Below are positions 8,429 to 17,171 of a stretch of 64,000 nt of DNA, piece after piece; position 1 is the first letter of the stretch, and every line of letters begins with the position of its first letter. Made by a program: the position numbers and the translations under genes. Location of the stretch: NCBI RefSeq assembly GCF_031180885.1, contig NZ_JAPSLK010000010.1, positions 79,783 through 143,782 of the forward strand. The letters run 5' to 3'. This stretch comes from Saccharothrix sp. GTDB lineage: Bacteria; Actinomycetota; Actinomycetes; Mycobacteriales; Pseudonocardiaceae. The notes under the pieces were generated by a model. It was not told the DNA's origin, searched no databases, and saw only the letters and a program-made list of their open reading frames with translations.

Positions 8429-9928
8429 TCAGGCGTTGCTCTTCTCCGCCGCGGGCTCCTGGTCGGACGCCGGGGCGGGGCGCACCAGCACCGCCGTCAC
8501 CACCGCGACGACCACCGTCGCCACCGCGCTGATCACGCCGACGACGTTCAACCCGGAGGTGAACGCCGACCGGGCCGCCTCGACCACGTCCGCGCCGCCC
8601 ACGGCCAGCGCGCCGGCCGCCGACTCCACCGCGTCGGCGGGCATGCCCTCGGGCAGCTCGGACCGGTACACCGCGGTGCCCACGCTGCCCAGCACCGCGA
8701 CACCGAGCGCCAGGCCGAACTCCATGCTCGTCTCCGACATCGCCGCCGCGGACCCGGCCCGCTCGGCGGGCGCGGCGCCCACCACCAGGTCGGTGCCCAG
8801 CGCCATCATCGGCCCGATGCCCAGGTACACCACGACGAGCCCGGTCACCACCAGCGCGAGGCCGCCGGGACCGTCCACGAACGCCAGCAGCAGGTACCCC
8901 ACCGCCGACACCGCCAACGCCGCCGCGACGAGCCTGCCCGGCGCGACCCGCTTGGCCAGCGCGGGCGCCGCCATCGACGCCACGATCATCGCCACCGCCG
9001 AGGGCAGCAGCCACAGCCCCGCGACCAGCGGCGAGTGGCCCGCGACCAGCTGCAGGTACTGCGTCACGAACAGGTACACCACGCCGACGACCGCCAGACC
9101 CACGAGCAGGGCGAGCAACGCGCCCAGGAACGCGGGCCGCGCGAACAACCGCACGTCCAGCAACGGGTCCGGCAGCGACTTCTGCCGCCGCACGAACACC
9201 GCGGCGAACACCAGGCCGACGACGACCGCCGCGATCGCGCCCAGCCCGACGCCGTCCGCCGCGACGACCTTGAGCCCGTAGATCACCGGCAGGATCGCCG
9301 CCAGCGACAGCACCACGCTGAGCAGGTCGAGCCTGCCCGGCTCCGGGTCGCGCGACTCGGGCAGCAGGATCGGCGCGGTCACCAGCAGCACCGCCATCAC
9401 CGGCACGGCGAGCAGGAACACCGAGCCCCACCAGAACAGCTCCAGCAGCGCGCCGCCGATCAGCGGACCCGCGGCCACGCCCGCCGAGAAGCACGCCGCC
9501 CACACGCCGATCGCGAGACCCCGCTGGCCGGGGTCGTGGAACATGTTGCTGATCAGCGCCAGCGTCGAGGGCATCAAAGTCGCGCCCGCGATGCCGAGCA
9601 GGGCCCGAGCGCCGATCAGCATCGCCGGGTCGGTCGCGTAGGCGGCGGCCACCGACGCCGCGCCGAACGCGAGCGCGCCGATCACGAGCAGCTTCCGGCG
9701 GCCGATCCGGTCGCCGAGCGTGCCCATCGTGATCAGGAAGCCCGCGATCATGAACCCGTACACGTCGATGATCCACAGGGTCTCCGTGGCGCTGGGGCGC
9801 AGGTCCGCCCCCAGGTGCGGCAAAGCCAGGTAGAGCACCGTCGCGTCCACCGACAACAGCAAGGTCGGCAACGCGAGCACGGCGAGCCCGAGCCATTCCC
9901 TGGCCCCGGCTCGTTCGGTGCGTTCCAT
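8429..9928 (-). CDS. MFS drug exporter, DHA2 (14-TMS) family
   Basis: This is a major facilitator superfamily proton antiporter of the EmrB/QacA type, about 499 residues with roughly 14 hydrophobic segments. It shows motif A (GTLGDRIGRRKLL) after the second helix and an antiporter motif C-like stretch (GVAAGPLIGGALLE) in helix 5. The start chosen is the ATG at 9928, which follows GAAGGGGAAGG; an upstream TTG is less likely. The gene follows the imine reductase after 36 bp and precedes a SARP gene. It is the only transporter in the window and the best candidate to export the cluster product and give self-resistance. Confidence 0.9.
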   Translation of the reverse strand: MERTERAGAREWLGLAVLALPTLLLSVDATVLYLALPHLGADLRPSATETLWIIDVYGFMIAGFLITMGTLGDRIGRRKLLVIGALAFGAASVAAAYATDPAMLIGARALLGIAGATLMPSTLALISNMFHDPGQRGLAIGVWAACFSAGVAAGPLIGGALLELFWWGSVFLLAVPVMAVLLVTAPILLPESRDPEPGRLDLLSVVLSLAAILPVIYGLKVVAADGVGLGAIAAVVVGLVFAAVFVRRQKSLPDPLLDVRLFARPAFLGALLALLVGLAVVGVVYLFVTQYLQLVAGHSPLVAGLWLLPSAVAMIVASMAAPALAKRVAPGRLVAAALAVSAVGYLLLAFVDGPGGLALVVTGLVVVYLGIGPMMALGTDLVVGAAPAERAGSAAAMSETSMEFGLALGVAVLGSVGTAVYRSELPEGMPADAVESAAGALAVGGADVVEAARSAFTSGLNVVGVISAVATVVVAVVTAVLVRPAPASDQEPAAEKSNA

Positions 9929-9964
9929 GTCCTTCCCCTTCCAGCTCAAGGCAAGTGAGCGTGC

Positions 9965-10843
9965 TCAGTCGGAGTGCGGGTCGCGCAGCACCTCGATCAG
10001 GCTCGCGAACCCGTCACCCGCGTGGCCCCGGCGGATCGCCTGCTCCACCCGGGCCAGCAGGAAGCCCGGCAGGCCGTCGTCGACGCCGCCGGCCCGGCTC
10101 GCGGCGAACAGGCGCTCGATCACCACTGCCTCGTGGCCGAGCGTCGTGCCGGGGTACTCGCCCCGGTCCACGCCGGCGGTCAGCTCCGGCACCGATCCGA
10201 CGACCCGCTGCAGCCACCGCGTGGCGTGCGGCAGGAAGTCGGTGGCGGCCGAGCGCTCGGTCGACACCAGCGAGAGGCCGTGCAGCAGACCTGCCCACGC
10301 GCTCCACATCACGCCGAGCAACGCCATCTCGTACAGCGCGGGCAGACCGACGTCGTCGCCCAGGTACGTGCAGGTGCCGCCCAGCGCCGCCAGCGTCGGC
10401 TCGTGCTCCTGGTACAGCGCCTTCGGACCTCCGTAGAACGTCAGCGTGGTGTCCGCACCCAGCTCTTCGGCGGTCGTGAGGATCGCGCCGTCGAGGTAAC
10501 CGACGCCCCGCGATGCCGCCCAGGAAGCGGTGTCGCGGGCCTCTTCCGCGGTGCCCGCCGTGAGGTTCACGACCACCCGGCCGGTGGTGTCGCCCAGCGA
10601 GTTGACGATCTCCCGCATCGCGCGGTGGTCGACCACGCGGACGACCACCAACGGACTCGCCGACACCGCCTCCACCAGCGTTGCGGCGCGGATCGCGCCG
10701 TTGGCCGCCGGCTGGTCGGGACGCTGGTGGAAGCGGTGCCAGACCGTCGTCCGGTGACCCGCGGCCACGAACGCCCGGGTGAGCGCCGAACCCATCGGCC
10801 CGAGGCCGATCACCGTCACAGGCGAACGGTCGCCCGCCGTCAT
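9965..10843 (-). CDS. Imine reductase-like NADPH oxidoreductase
   Basis: The 292-residue protein has an N-terminal NAD(P)-binding domain with GLGPMGSAL (about residues 13–21) and TTVWHR, then VVVNLTAGTAEEA. A helical C-terminal domain with ALYEMALLGVMW follows. This is the layout of imine reductases in the 6-phosphogluconate/beta-hydroxyacid dehydrogenase superfamily. Such enzymes reduce cyclic imines to secondary amines. In this cluster a C=N bond is expected after transamination and ring closure, so reduction of a piperideine to a piperidine is a fitting role. It is the first gene of a set with the MFS exporter and diverges from the AfsR-like regulator. A reductase acting on another substrate cannot be excluded. 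Confidence 0.8.
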   Translation of the reverse strand: MTAGDRSPVTVIGLGPMGSALTRAFVAAGHRTTVWHRFHQRPDQPAANGAIRAATLVEAVSASPLVVVRVVDHRAMREIVNSLGDTTGRVVVNLTAGTAEEARDTASWAASRGVGYLDGAILTTAEELGADTTLTFYGGPKALYQEHEPTLAALGGTCTYLGDDVGLPALYEMALLGVMWSAWAGLLHGLSLVSTERSAATDFLPHATRWLQRVVGSVPELTAGVDRGEYPGTTLGHEAVVIERLFAASRAGGVDDGLPGFLLARVEQAIRRGHAGDGFASLIEVLRDPHSD

Positions 10844-10987
10844 CTCCGCCCTCCTCGTCGTGACGTCGACACCCTCTCGCGGACCCCTCCCGATCCCCTC
10901 TCGGAGACCTCTCGGGCCTCTCGGGGGTGGTCGTGGGCACGCTCTCCGTTACCCGTGACGGTGATCGGGCCCCGTTATGGTGTCTTT
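10844..10987. promoter_or_regulatory. Divergent promoter region, imine reductase / AfsR-like regulator
   Basis: The two genes are transcribed away from each other from this 144-bp gap. TATGGT at 10976–10981 sits six bases before the GTG at 10988, and no good ribosome-binding site precedes that GTG. The regulator mRNA may therefore be leaderless. This is an inference from spacing only. Confidence 0.35.
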
Positions 10988-13900
10988 GTGCGCTTCGGCA
11001 TCCTGGGGCCCTTGACCGTCTGGACGGAGGACGACCGCGTCGTCACCGTCCCGGGGGTGAAGGCGCGCACCCTGCTGGCGTGCCTGCTGGCGCACGACGG
11101 CGAAGCGGTGTCGGCCGACCGCTTGGCCGACGAGCTGTGGGGCGACTCGCCGCCGAGCAACGTGGCCGGCGCCCTGCACACCAAGGTCTGGCAGCTGCGC
11201 CGCTCGCTGGAGGACGCCGAGCCGGGCGCGGGCGAGCTGGTGGTGTCCCGCTCGCCGGGCTACCTGCTGGACGTGCCCGCCGACGCGGTGGACGCGCGCC
11301 GGTTCGCCGCGCTGCTGGCCGCCTCGCACGAGACCACCGACCTGCGGGCGCGGGCGGCGCTGCTGGGCGACGCCCTGGCGCAGTGGCGGGGCCCGGCGCT
11401 GGCGGACTTCGCCGACGCCGAGTTCGCCCGGCCGGTCGTGGCGAGGCTGGAGGAGCTGCGGCTCACCGCCCTGGAGGACCGGGCGGAGGTGATGCTCGGC
11501 CTCGGAGAACACGGGCTGCTGGTCGGCGAGCTGGGTGACCTGCTCGCCCGCCACCCCCTGCGCGAACGGCTGCGTGCCGCGCACATGCGCGCCCTCTACG
11601 CGGCGGGCAGGCAGAGCGAGGCGCTGGCGAGCTTCGACGCGCTGCGGTCGGTGCTGGCGGAGGAACTGGGGCTGGAGCCGAGCGCCGAGCTGGTCTCGCT
11701 GCGCCAGAAGATCCTGGAGCGCGACCTGCGGCTCACGCCCATGCCGTCCCCGATCACGACCGCCGCCCGCCCGCTGACCAACCTGCCCGCGCAGATGACG
11801 CCGCTGATCGGCCGGGACGCGGCGATCGGCCAGGTCCGGGCGCTGCTGGACGCGAGCAGGCTGGTGACGCTCAACGGCATCGGCGGCGTCGGCAAGACCA
11901 GGCTGGCGTTGGCCGCCGCGGCCGAGGTCGCCGACCTCCACCCGGACGGCGTGTGGCTGGTCGAGCTGGCCGCGCTGGAGTCGCCGGACGGCGTGCTGGA
12001 GGTCGTCGCGACCGTGCTGGGCGTGCGGGACGAGGTGACCGGCGCGGGGCCGCCGATCGCGCTGGCCACGCGGTTGGCCGACGCCTTGCGCACCAAGCAG
12101 TTGCTGCTGGTGCTGGACAACTGCGAGCACGTGGTCGAGCGGGTCGCGGACGTGGCCGAGATGCTGCTGATGGCCGCGCCCGGCGTGCGCGTCCTGGCCA
12201 CCAGCCAGGAGCCGCTGGGCATCGCGGGCGAGCGGGTGTGGACCGTGCCGCCGCTGACGCTGCCCGACGGCGACGGCGAGTCGACGGCGGTGGAGCTGTT
12301 CGTGGCGCGCGCGACCGCGGCGGCGCCGGATTTCGTGCTGGACGAGTCCACTGTGGACGCCGTGCACGCGATCTGCCGGAGGCTGGACGGCATCCCGTTC
12401 GCGTTGGAGCTGGCCGCGACGAGGGTGCGCGCGTTGGGCGTGCACGAGGTCGCGGCCCGCTTGCGGGACCGCTTCACCCTGCTGACCGTGGGCAGGCGGG
12501 GCGCGCCGACGCGGCAGCAGACCCTGCGCGCGGCGATCGACTGGAGCTGGGAGCTGCTGTCGGACCGGGAACGCGTGGTGCTGCGCCGGCTGTCGGTGTT
12601 CAGCGGCGGCTGCCCGTTGACCGCGGCCGAGGAGGTGTGCGCGGGCGACGGCGTGGGGCAGGACGAGGTGCTGGACCTGGCGGCCAGGCTGGTGGACCGC
12701 AGCCTGGTGAGCGCCTCGGACGTGGCGGGCACGCGCCGGTACCGGCTCCCCGAGTCGGTGGCCGCCTACTGCGCCGAGCGGCTGCGCGAGGCGGGGGAGA
12801 GCGACCGGGTGCGGGCCAGGCACGCCGCCTACCACGCCGACTTCGCCGTGCGGGTGATGGGGCACCTGCGCGGCCCCGACCAGCGCCGGTGGCTCGAGCT
12901 GGCCGACGTGGAGGCGGCCAACCTCCGGGTCGCCCTGGACACGGCGGCCCACCAGGGCCGCGCCGACCTCGCGCTGCGCACGGTCAACGCGCTGGCGTGG
13001 TACTGGTTCCTGCGCGGCAGGCTCGGCGAGGCCACGCGGGCGTTCGCGGCGGCGCTGGCCGTCGAAGGGCCCTCCGACCCGTCGGAACGGGCGAAGGCGC
13101 TGGCCTGGCAGGCGGGGTTCAGCCTGCGCGCGGGCGAGTCGACCTACCCGCTGGAGAACTACGACGAGTTGGCCGACGAGATCGCCGACCCGCTGGGCCG
13201 GGCCACGGCGCGCTGGTTCCTCGGGTTCGCCCGCATCGGGTACGGCGACCAGGACAGCAGCGAGAAGCGCATCGACCGGGCGTTGAGCGAGTTCCGCGCG
13301 CTGGACGACCGGTGGGGCACGGCGGCGGCGCTGGCCGCGTTGGCGACCCAGGCCGTGCTGCGCGGCGACCTGAGCACGACCCAGCAGTACGGCGAGGAGA
13401 GCGCCGCGCTGTTCCGCGACGTCGGCGACGGCTGGGGCCAGTTGCAGGCCGGTGACGCGCTGGCGTCGTTGGCCGAGGTGCGCGGCGACTACGACCACGC
13501 GGTGCGCGTGCACCGGGAGGGCCTGCGCATCGCCGAGACGCTGGGACTGTGGTCGGAGGTGTCGACCAAGCTGTCCGGCCTGGCCCGGATCGCGCTGCTC
13601 ATGGGCGACTACGCGCAGGCACGCGAGCTGCACGAGCGCGCTATGCGGCTGGCCGCCGAGCAGAGCTTCACCTTCGGCGAGCAGTTCGCCGAGGTGGGGC
13701 TGGGGCTGGGCGCGCGCAGGGAGGGCCGGCTGGACGCGGCCGAGGCGCACCTGCGGCGCTGGCTGGACTGGTGCCGCCAACTGGACGGCGACGTCGGTGA
13801 GGCGCTGATCCTGGCCGAGCTGGGGTTCGTGGCCGAGCAGCGCGGTGACGCGGCGGGCGCGTTGGCGCTGCACCAGGAGGGGTACGCGGTGGCGAAGACC

Positions 13901-14176
13901 ACCGGCGACCCGCGTTCGATGGCGTTGGCGCTGGAAGGCTTGGCGGGCGCTCTGGCGGTGGCGGGCCGGCACGAGGACGCGGCCGTCCTGCTCGGCGCGG
14001 CCACCTCGGCGCGCGAGGCGGCCGGCGCGCCGCTGCCCGCTGCCGAGCGCGGCGACGTGCACCGGATAGAGGCGGCGGTGCGCGCGGTGCTCGGCGACGA
14101 GTTCGCGGCCCATCACGCGCACGGCCGCGCGCTCGACCCCGTCACGGCGCACGCCCTGGTGTGCCCGAACGCCTAG
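10988..14176 (+). CDS. AfsR-like SARP regulator (wHTH-BTAD-NB-ARC-TPR)
   Basis: This 1062-residue regulator has a winged helix (about 1–95), a BTAD domain (about 100–245, ending LGLEPSAELVSLRQ) and an NB-ARC ATPase. The ATPase has a P-loop GIGGVGKTRL (K303) and the Walker B-like LLLVLDNCEHV. A long TPR region reaches the C-terminus. The GTG at 10988 was chosen because MRFGILGPLTVW is the normal start of the domain; the frame stays open for 338 codons upstream only as a shadow of the imine reductase. It directly precedes the aminotransferase–P450 operon and is a likely activator of it. Confidence 0.88.
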   Translation: MRFGILGPLTVWTEDDRVVTVPGVKARTLLACLLAHDGEAVSADRLADELWGDSPPSNVAGALHTKVWQLRRSLEDAEPGAGELVVSRSPGYLLDVPADAVDARRFAALLAASHETTDLRARAALLGDALAQWRGPALADFADAEFARPVVARLEELRLTALEDRAEVMLGLGEHGLLVGELGDLLARHPLRERLRAAHMRALYAAGRQSEALASFDALRSVLAEELGLEPSAELVSLRQKILERDLRLTPMPSPITTAARPLTNLPAQMTPLIGRDAAIGQVRALLDASRLVTLNGIGGVGKTRLALAAAAEVADLHPDGVWLVELAALESPDGVLEVVATVLGVRDEVTGAGPPIALATRLADALRTKQLLLVLDNCEHVVERVADVAEMLLMAAPGVRVLATSQEPLGIAGERVWTVPPLTLPDGDGESTAVELFVARATAAAPDFVLDESTVDAVHAICRRLDGIPFALELAATRVRALGVHEVAARLRDRFTLLTVGRRGAPTRQQTLRAAIDWSWELLSDRERVVLRRLSVFSGGCPLTAAEEVCAGDGVGQDEVLDLAARLVDRSLVSASDVAGTRRYRLPESVAAYCAERLREAGESDRVRARHAAYHADFAVRVMGHLRGPDQRRWLELADVEAANLRVALDTAAHQGRADLALRTVNALAWYWFLRGRLGEATRAFAAALAVEGPSDPSERAKALAWQAGFSLRAGESTYPLENYDELADEIADPLGRATARWFLGFARIGYGDQDSSEKRIDRALSEFRALDDRWGTAAALAALATQAVLRGDLSTTQQYGEESAALFRDVGDGWGQLQAGDALASLAEVRGDYDHAVRVHREGLRIAETLGLWSEVSTKLSGLARIALLMGDYAQARELHERAMRLAAEQSFTFGEQFAEVGLGLGARREGRLDAAEAHLRRWLDWCRQLDGDVGEALILAELGFVAEQRGDAAGALALHQEGYAVAKTTGDPRSMALALEGLAGALAVAGRHEDAAVLLGAATSAREAAGAPLPAAERGDVHRIEAAVRAVLGDEFAAHHAHGRALDPVTAHALVCPNA

Positions 14177-14367
14177 CGGCTACCTTTCCGGTACCGCGGG
14201 TTCAATTTCCACTTCCCGGTAATCGGACGCTCATCGGCTATTCCCTGGCCGCCCCGTGAACCGGCGATGACCACGGTCCGCCGGCTGGTGGGATATATCT
14301 GGCAACCGAGCGCGCCGATCCCGGCGCGCGATTTCCTGCCGAACGCCGAACGGAAGTCGAGGACGTC

Positions 14368-15942
14368 ATGAGCCTTTCTCCTGGTGCGCCCGAATTCGCG
14401 GACTCCCACCTCATCGGGATGCTGGACGGGTTCGGGCTGGCCGTGAAGTACGTCCGAGCCGAGGGCAACACGCTGTACCACGTCGACGGCGAGGGCCGCG
14501 AGATCGGCGTCCTCGACCTGGCCTCCGGCTTCGGCTCGTTGATCCTCGGGCACAACAACCCGCACATCGTCGAGCACGCCAAGCGGTTGCTCGACGAGCG
14601 GGTGGCGGTGCACGCGCAGTTCTCCGGGTACTCCTTCGGCATCGACGTGGCCGCCGCGCTGAACCGGATCATTCGCCGCGAACTCGGCACCGACGAGAAG
14701 TTCTACGGCCTGTTCGGCAACTCCGGCGCCGAAGCGGTCGAGATCGCGATCAAGCACGCCGAGATGGACCGCGGCATGCGGATCACCGAGCTGCTGGAAA
14801 CCATCGACGGCAACCTGGAGAAAGCGGCCGAGGCCGTTCGCGGCGGCACCCCGGTGGCCCAGGACGCGCTCCGGGCGCTCGGTGTCGACTCGTTCGAGGC
14901 GCTGGCCGCCGAGGTGCGCCGGCGCAACACCGAGACCTCGCTCCGGCAGCCGCTGTTCCTGGCCCTGGAGGGCGGCTTCCACGGCAAGCTGGTCAGCAGC
15001 ATCCAGCTCACCTACAACTCCGACTTCCGCACCCCGTTCCGGGCGCTGGCCGCGCAGGCCCGGTTCGTGCCGTCCGACCAGGTCGAGCTGGCCGCGAAGA
15101 TCGTGGAGGAGGAGCGGGTCGCGCTGCTGGATGTCGTGGTCCGCGACGGCGCGGTGCACCTGGCCGAGCAGGACTTCCCGGTGTTCGGCGCGTTCTTCGC
15201 CGAGCCGATCATGGGTGAGGCGGGCATCAAGCCGCTGTCCGCCGAGACCGTGCGGGCGCTGCGCGAGGTGTGCGACGCGACCGGCATCCCGCTGGTGGCC
15301 GACGAGATCCAGAGCGGCATGGGCCGCTCCGGCACGTTCTTCGCCTCGGCGCACTGCGGGCTGGTCCCCGACTACATCATCCTGGCCAAGGCGCTGGGCG
15401 GCGGCATCGCCAAGACCGGTGTCGTGCTGGTCCGCGAGTCCCGCTACCGGCAGGACTTCGAGCTGCTGCACACGTCCACCTTCGGCAAGGACGGCTTCTC
15501 CAGCCGGATCGCGCTCAAGCTGCTGGAGCTGCTGGAGGCCGACGACGGCGCCGCCTACCGGCAGGCCGCCGAGCGCGGCGCCAAGGCCAAGGCCGCGATG
15601 GAGGCGGTGGCCGCCGAGTTCCCGGACGTCTTCAAGGAGGTCCGCGGCCGCGGCTTGATGCTCGGCATCCAGTTCCACGGCCAGGAGAACTCCGGCAACG
15701 AGGTCTTCCGCGAGTGGGCCGAGCACCACGTGTTCGCGTTCGCCGTCGCGGGCTACCTGCTGCACGAGAAGCAGATCCGCATCTTCTCCACCGCCAGCAG
15801 CCCCGACACGCTGCGGTTCGAGCCCTCGATCCACATCACCGACGAGGAGATCGACCGGTTCGCCGAAGCGCTGCGCGACGTGGCCCGGATCGTGCGCGCC
15901 CAGGACTCCGACGCGCTCGCCCGCACCGGGACCTCGTCGTGA
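14368..15942 (+). CDS. Class III PLP aminotransferase 1 (aldehyde transaminase candidate)
   Basis: The 524-residue protein is a fold-type I, class III (omega) aminotransferase. The PLP lysine is K341 in IILAKALGGG, and the cofactor-phosphate region reads GNSGAEAVEIAIKHAE. VADEIQSGMGRSGTFF holds the Asp that pairs with the pyridine nitrogen. It is longer than typical family members because of an insertion around residues 130–190. In actinobacterial polyketide alkaloid pathways such as coelimycin (CpkG), an enzyme of this class converts the reductively released aldehyde to an amine. The PKS here ends in a thioester reductase, so that role fits. It heads an operon; the P450 start overlaps its stop by four bases. 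A second paralog lies at 27963. Confidence 0.88.
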   Translation: MSLSPGAPEFADSHLIGMLDGFGLAVKYVRAEGNTLYHVDGEGREIGVLDLASGFGSLILGHNNPHIVEHAKRLLDERVAVHAQFSGYSFGIDVAAALNRIIRRELGTDEKFYGLFGNSGAEAVEIAIKHAEMDRGMRITELLETIDGNLEKAAEAVRGGTPVAQDALRALGVDSFEALAAEVRRRNTETSLRQPLFLALEGGFHGKLVSSIQLTYNSDFRTPFRALAAQARFVPSDQVELAAKIVEEERVALLDVVVRDGAVHLAEQDFPVFGAFFAEPIMGEAGIKPLSAETVRALREVCDATGIPLVADEIQSGMGRSGTFFASAHCGLVPDYIILAKALGGGIAKTGVVLVRESRYRQDFELLHTSTFGKDGFSSRIALKLLELLEADDGAAYRQAAERGAKAKAAMEAVAAEFPDVFKEVRGRGLMLGIQFHGQENSGNEVFREWAEHHVFAFAVAGYLLHEKQIRIFSTASSPDTLRFEPSIHITDEEIDRFAEALRDVARIVRAQDSDALARTGTSS

Positions 15943-17171
15943 CGAGCCGGCTCACCCCGCCGGTCATCGACGTCGAGGGCCGCGACATCCACGGCGAGGC
16001 CGAGCGGCTGCGCGCCCTCGGCCGGGCCGTCGAGGTCGAGCTGCCCGACGGCGTGCTCGTCTGGTTGGTGACCGACCTGGAGCTGGTCAAGCAGCTGCTC
16101 ACCGACCGGCGGGTGTCCCGCGACACCTACCGCCACTGGCCTGCCTGGGGCAACGGTGAGAGCGAGCTGGCGAAGACCTGGCCGCTGGCGGTGTGGGTGG
16201 CCGACCGCAACATGATCACCGCGTACGGCCAGGAGCACACCCGGCTGCGCAAGCTGGTGGCCAAGGCGTTCACCGCCCGCCGCACCGCGGCGATGCGCCC
16301 CCGGGTCGAGGCGATCACCACCGGGCTGCTGGACCGCCTCGCCGCGCACCCGGCGGGCGAGGTGGTGGACCTGCGCGCGGAGTTCGCCCACCCGCTGCCG
16401 GTCGAGGTGATCTCCGAGCTGCTCGGCATCCCCGGCGAGATCCGCGACGACCTGCTCCACCACGTCCACGCGATCATGGACACCGCGGTCACGGCCGAGC
16501 AGGCGCAGCACAACAACAACGAGTTGTACCGGCTGCTGCGCGAGCTGGTGGAGATCAAGCGGCGGCGGCCCGGCGACGACGTCACCACCGGCCTGATCCA
16601 GGCCCGCGCGGAGGACGGCGACGGGCTCAGCGAGATCGAGCTGGTCGACACCGTCCTGCTGATGTTCACCGCGGGCCACGAGACCACGGTGAACCTGCTC
16701 GACCAGACCATCGCCCTGCTGCTGACCCACCCCGAGCAGCGCGCCCGCGTCACCGCCGGGACGCTGCCGTGGGAGGACGTGATCGAGGAGTCGCTGCGGC
16801 TGGAGGCCCCGTTCACCAACCTGCCCATGCGGTACGCGGTGGAGGACATCGAACTCGACGACGTCACCATCCGCCGGGGCGAGCCGATCATGATCGCGTT
16901 CGCCGCGGCCGGCCGGGACCGGAAGGTGCACGGGCCGGACGCGCACCGGTTCGACCCGGACCGCCCGACCCGTCGCGAGCACGTGGCGTTCGGGCACGGC
17001 GCCCACCACTGCCTCGGTGCGCCGCTGGCCAGGCTGGAGGCCGGGATCGGGCTCCCGGCCCTGTTCGCGCGGTTCCCGCGGGTGGAGCTGGCCGTGCCCG
17101 CGACGGAGCTGAAGCCCCTCGGGTCCTTCATCTCCAACGGGCACGCGAGCCTGCCGGTGAGGTTGGGCTGA
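15939..17171 (+). CDS. Cytochrome P450
   Basis: This is a 410-residue soluble bacterial P450. The heme-ligand motif is FGHGAHHCLGAPLARLE with C358. The I-helix motif AGHETT is at about residue 244 and the ExxR pair is in EESLRLEAP. The GTG at 15939 overlaps the aminotransferase stop (GTGA), so translation is coupled. No ferredoxin or reductase gene is in the window. Hydroxylation or epoxidation of the triene or ring is likely; the site cannot be read from sequence. Confidence 0.93.
   Translation: MTSRLTPPVIDVEGRDIHGEAERLRALGRAVEVELPDGVLVWLVTDLELVKQLLTDRRVSRDTYRHWPAWGNGESELAKTWPLAVWVADRNMITAYGQEHTRLRKLVAKAFTARRTAAMRPRVEAITTGLLDRLAAHPAGEVVDLRAEFAHPLPVEVISELLGIPGEIRDDLLHHVHAIMDTAVTAEQAQHNNNELYRLLRELVEIKRRRPGDDVTTGLIQARAEDGDGLSEIELVDTVLLMFTAGHETTVNLLDQTIALLLTHPEQRARVTAGTLPWEDVIEESLRLEAPFTNLPMRYAVEDIELDDVTIRRGEPIMIAFAAAGRDRKVHGPDAHRFDPDRPTRREHVAFGHGAHHCLGAPLARLEAGIGLPALFARFPRVELAVPATELKPLGSFISNGHASLPVRLG

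Noticed and set aside
9974..10987. Upstream 338-codon extension of the AfsR-like regulator
   Set aside because: It is antisense to the imine reductase gene. The regulator's normal N-terminus begins at GTG 10988.
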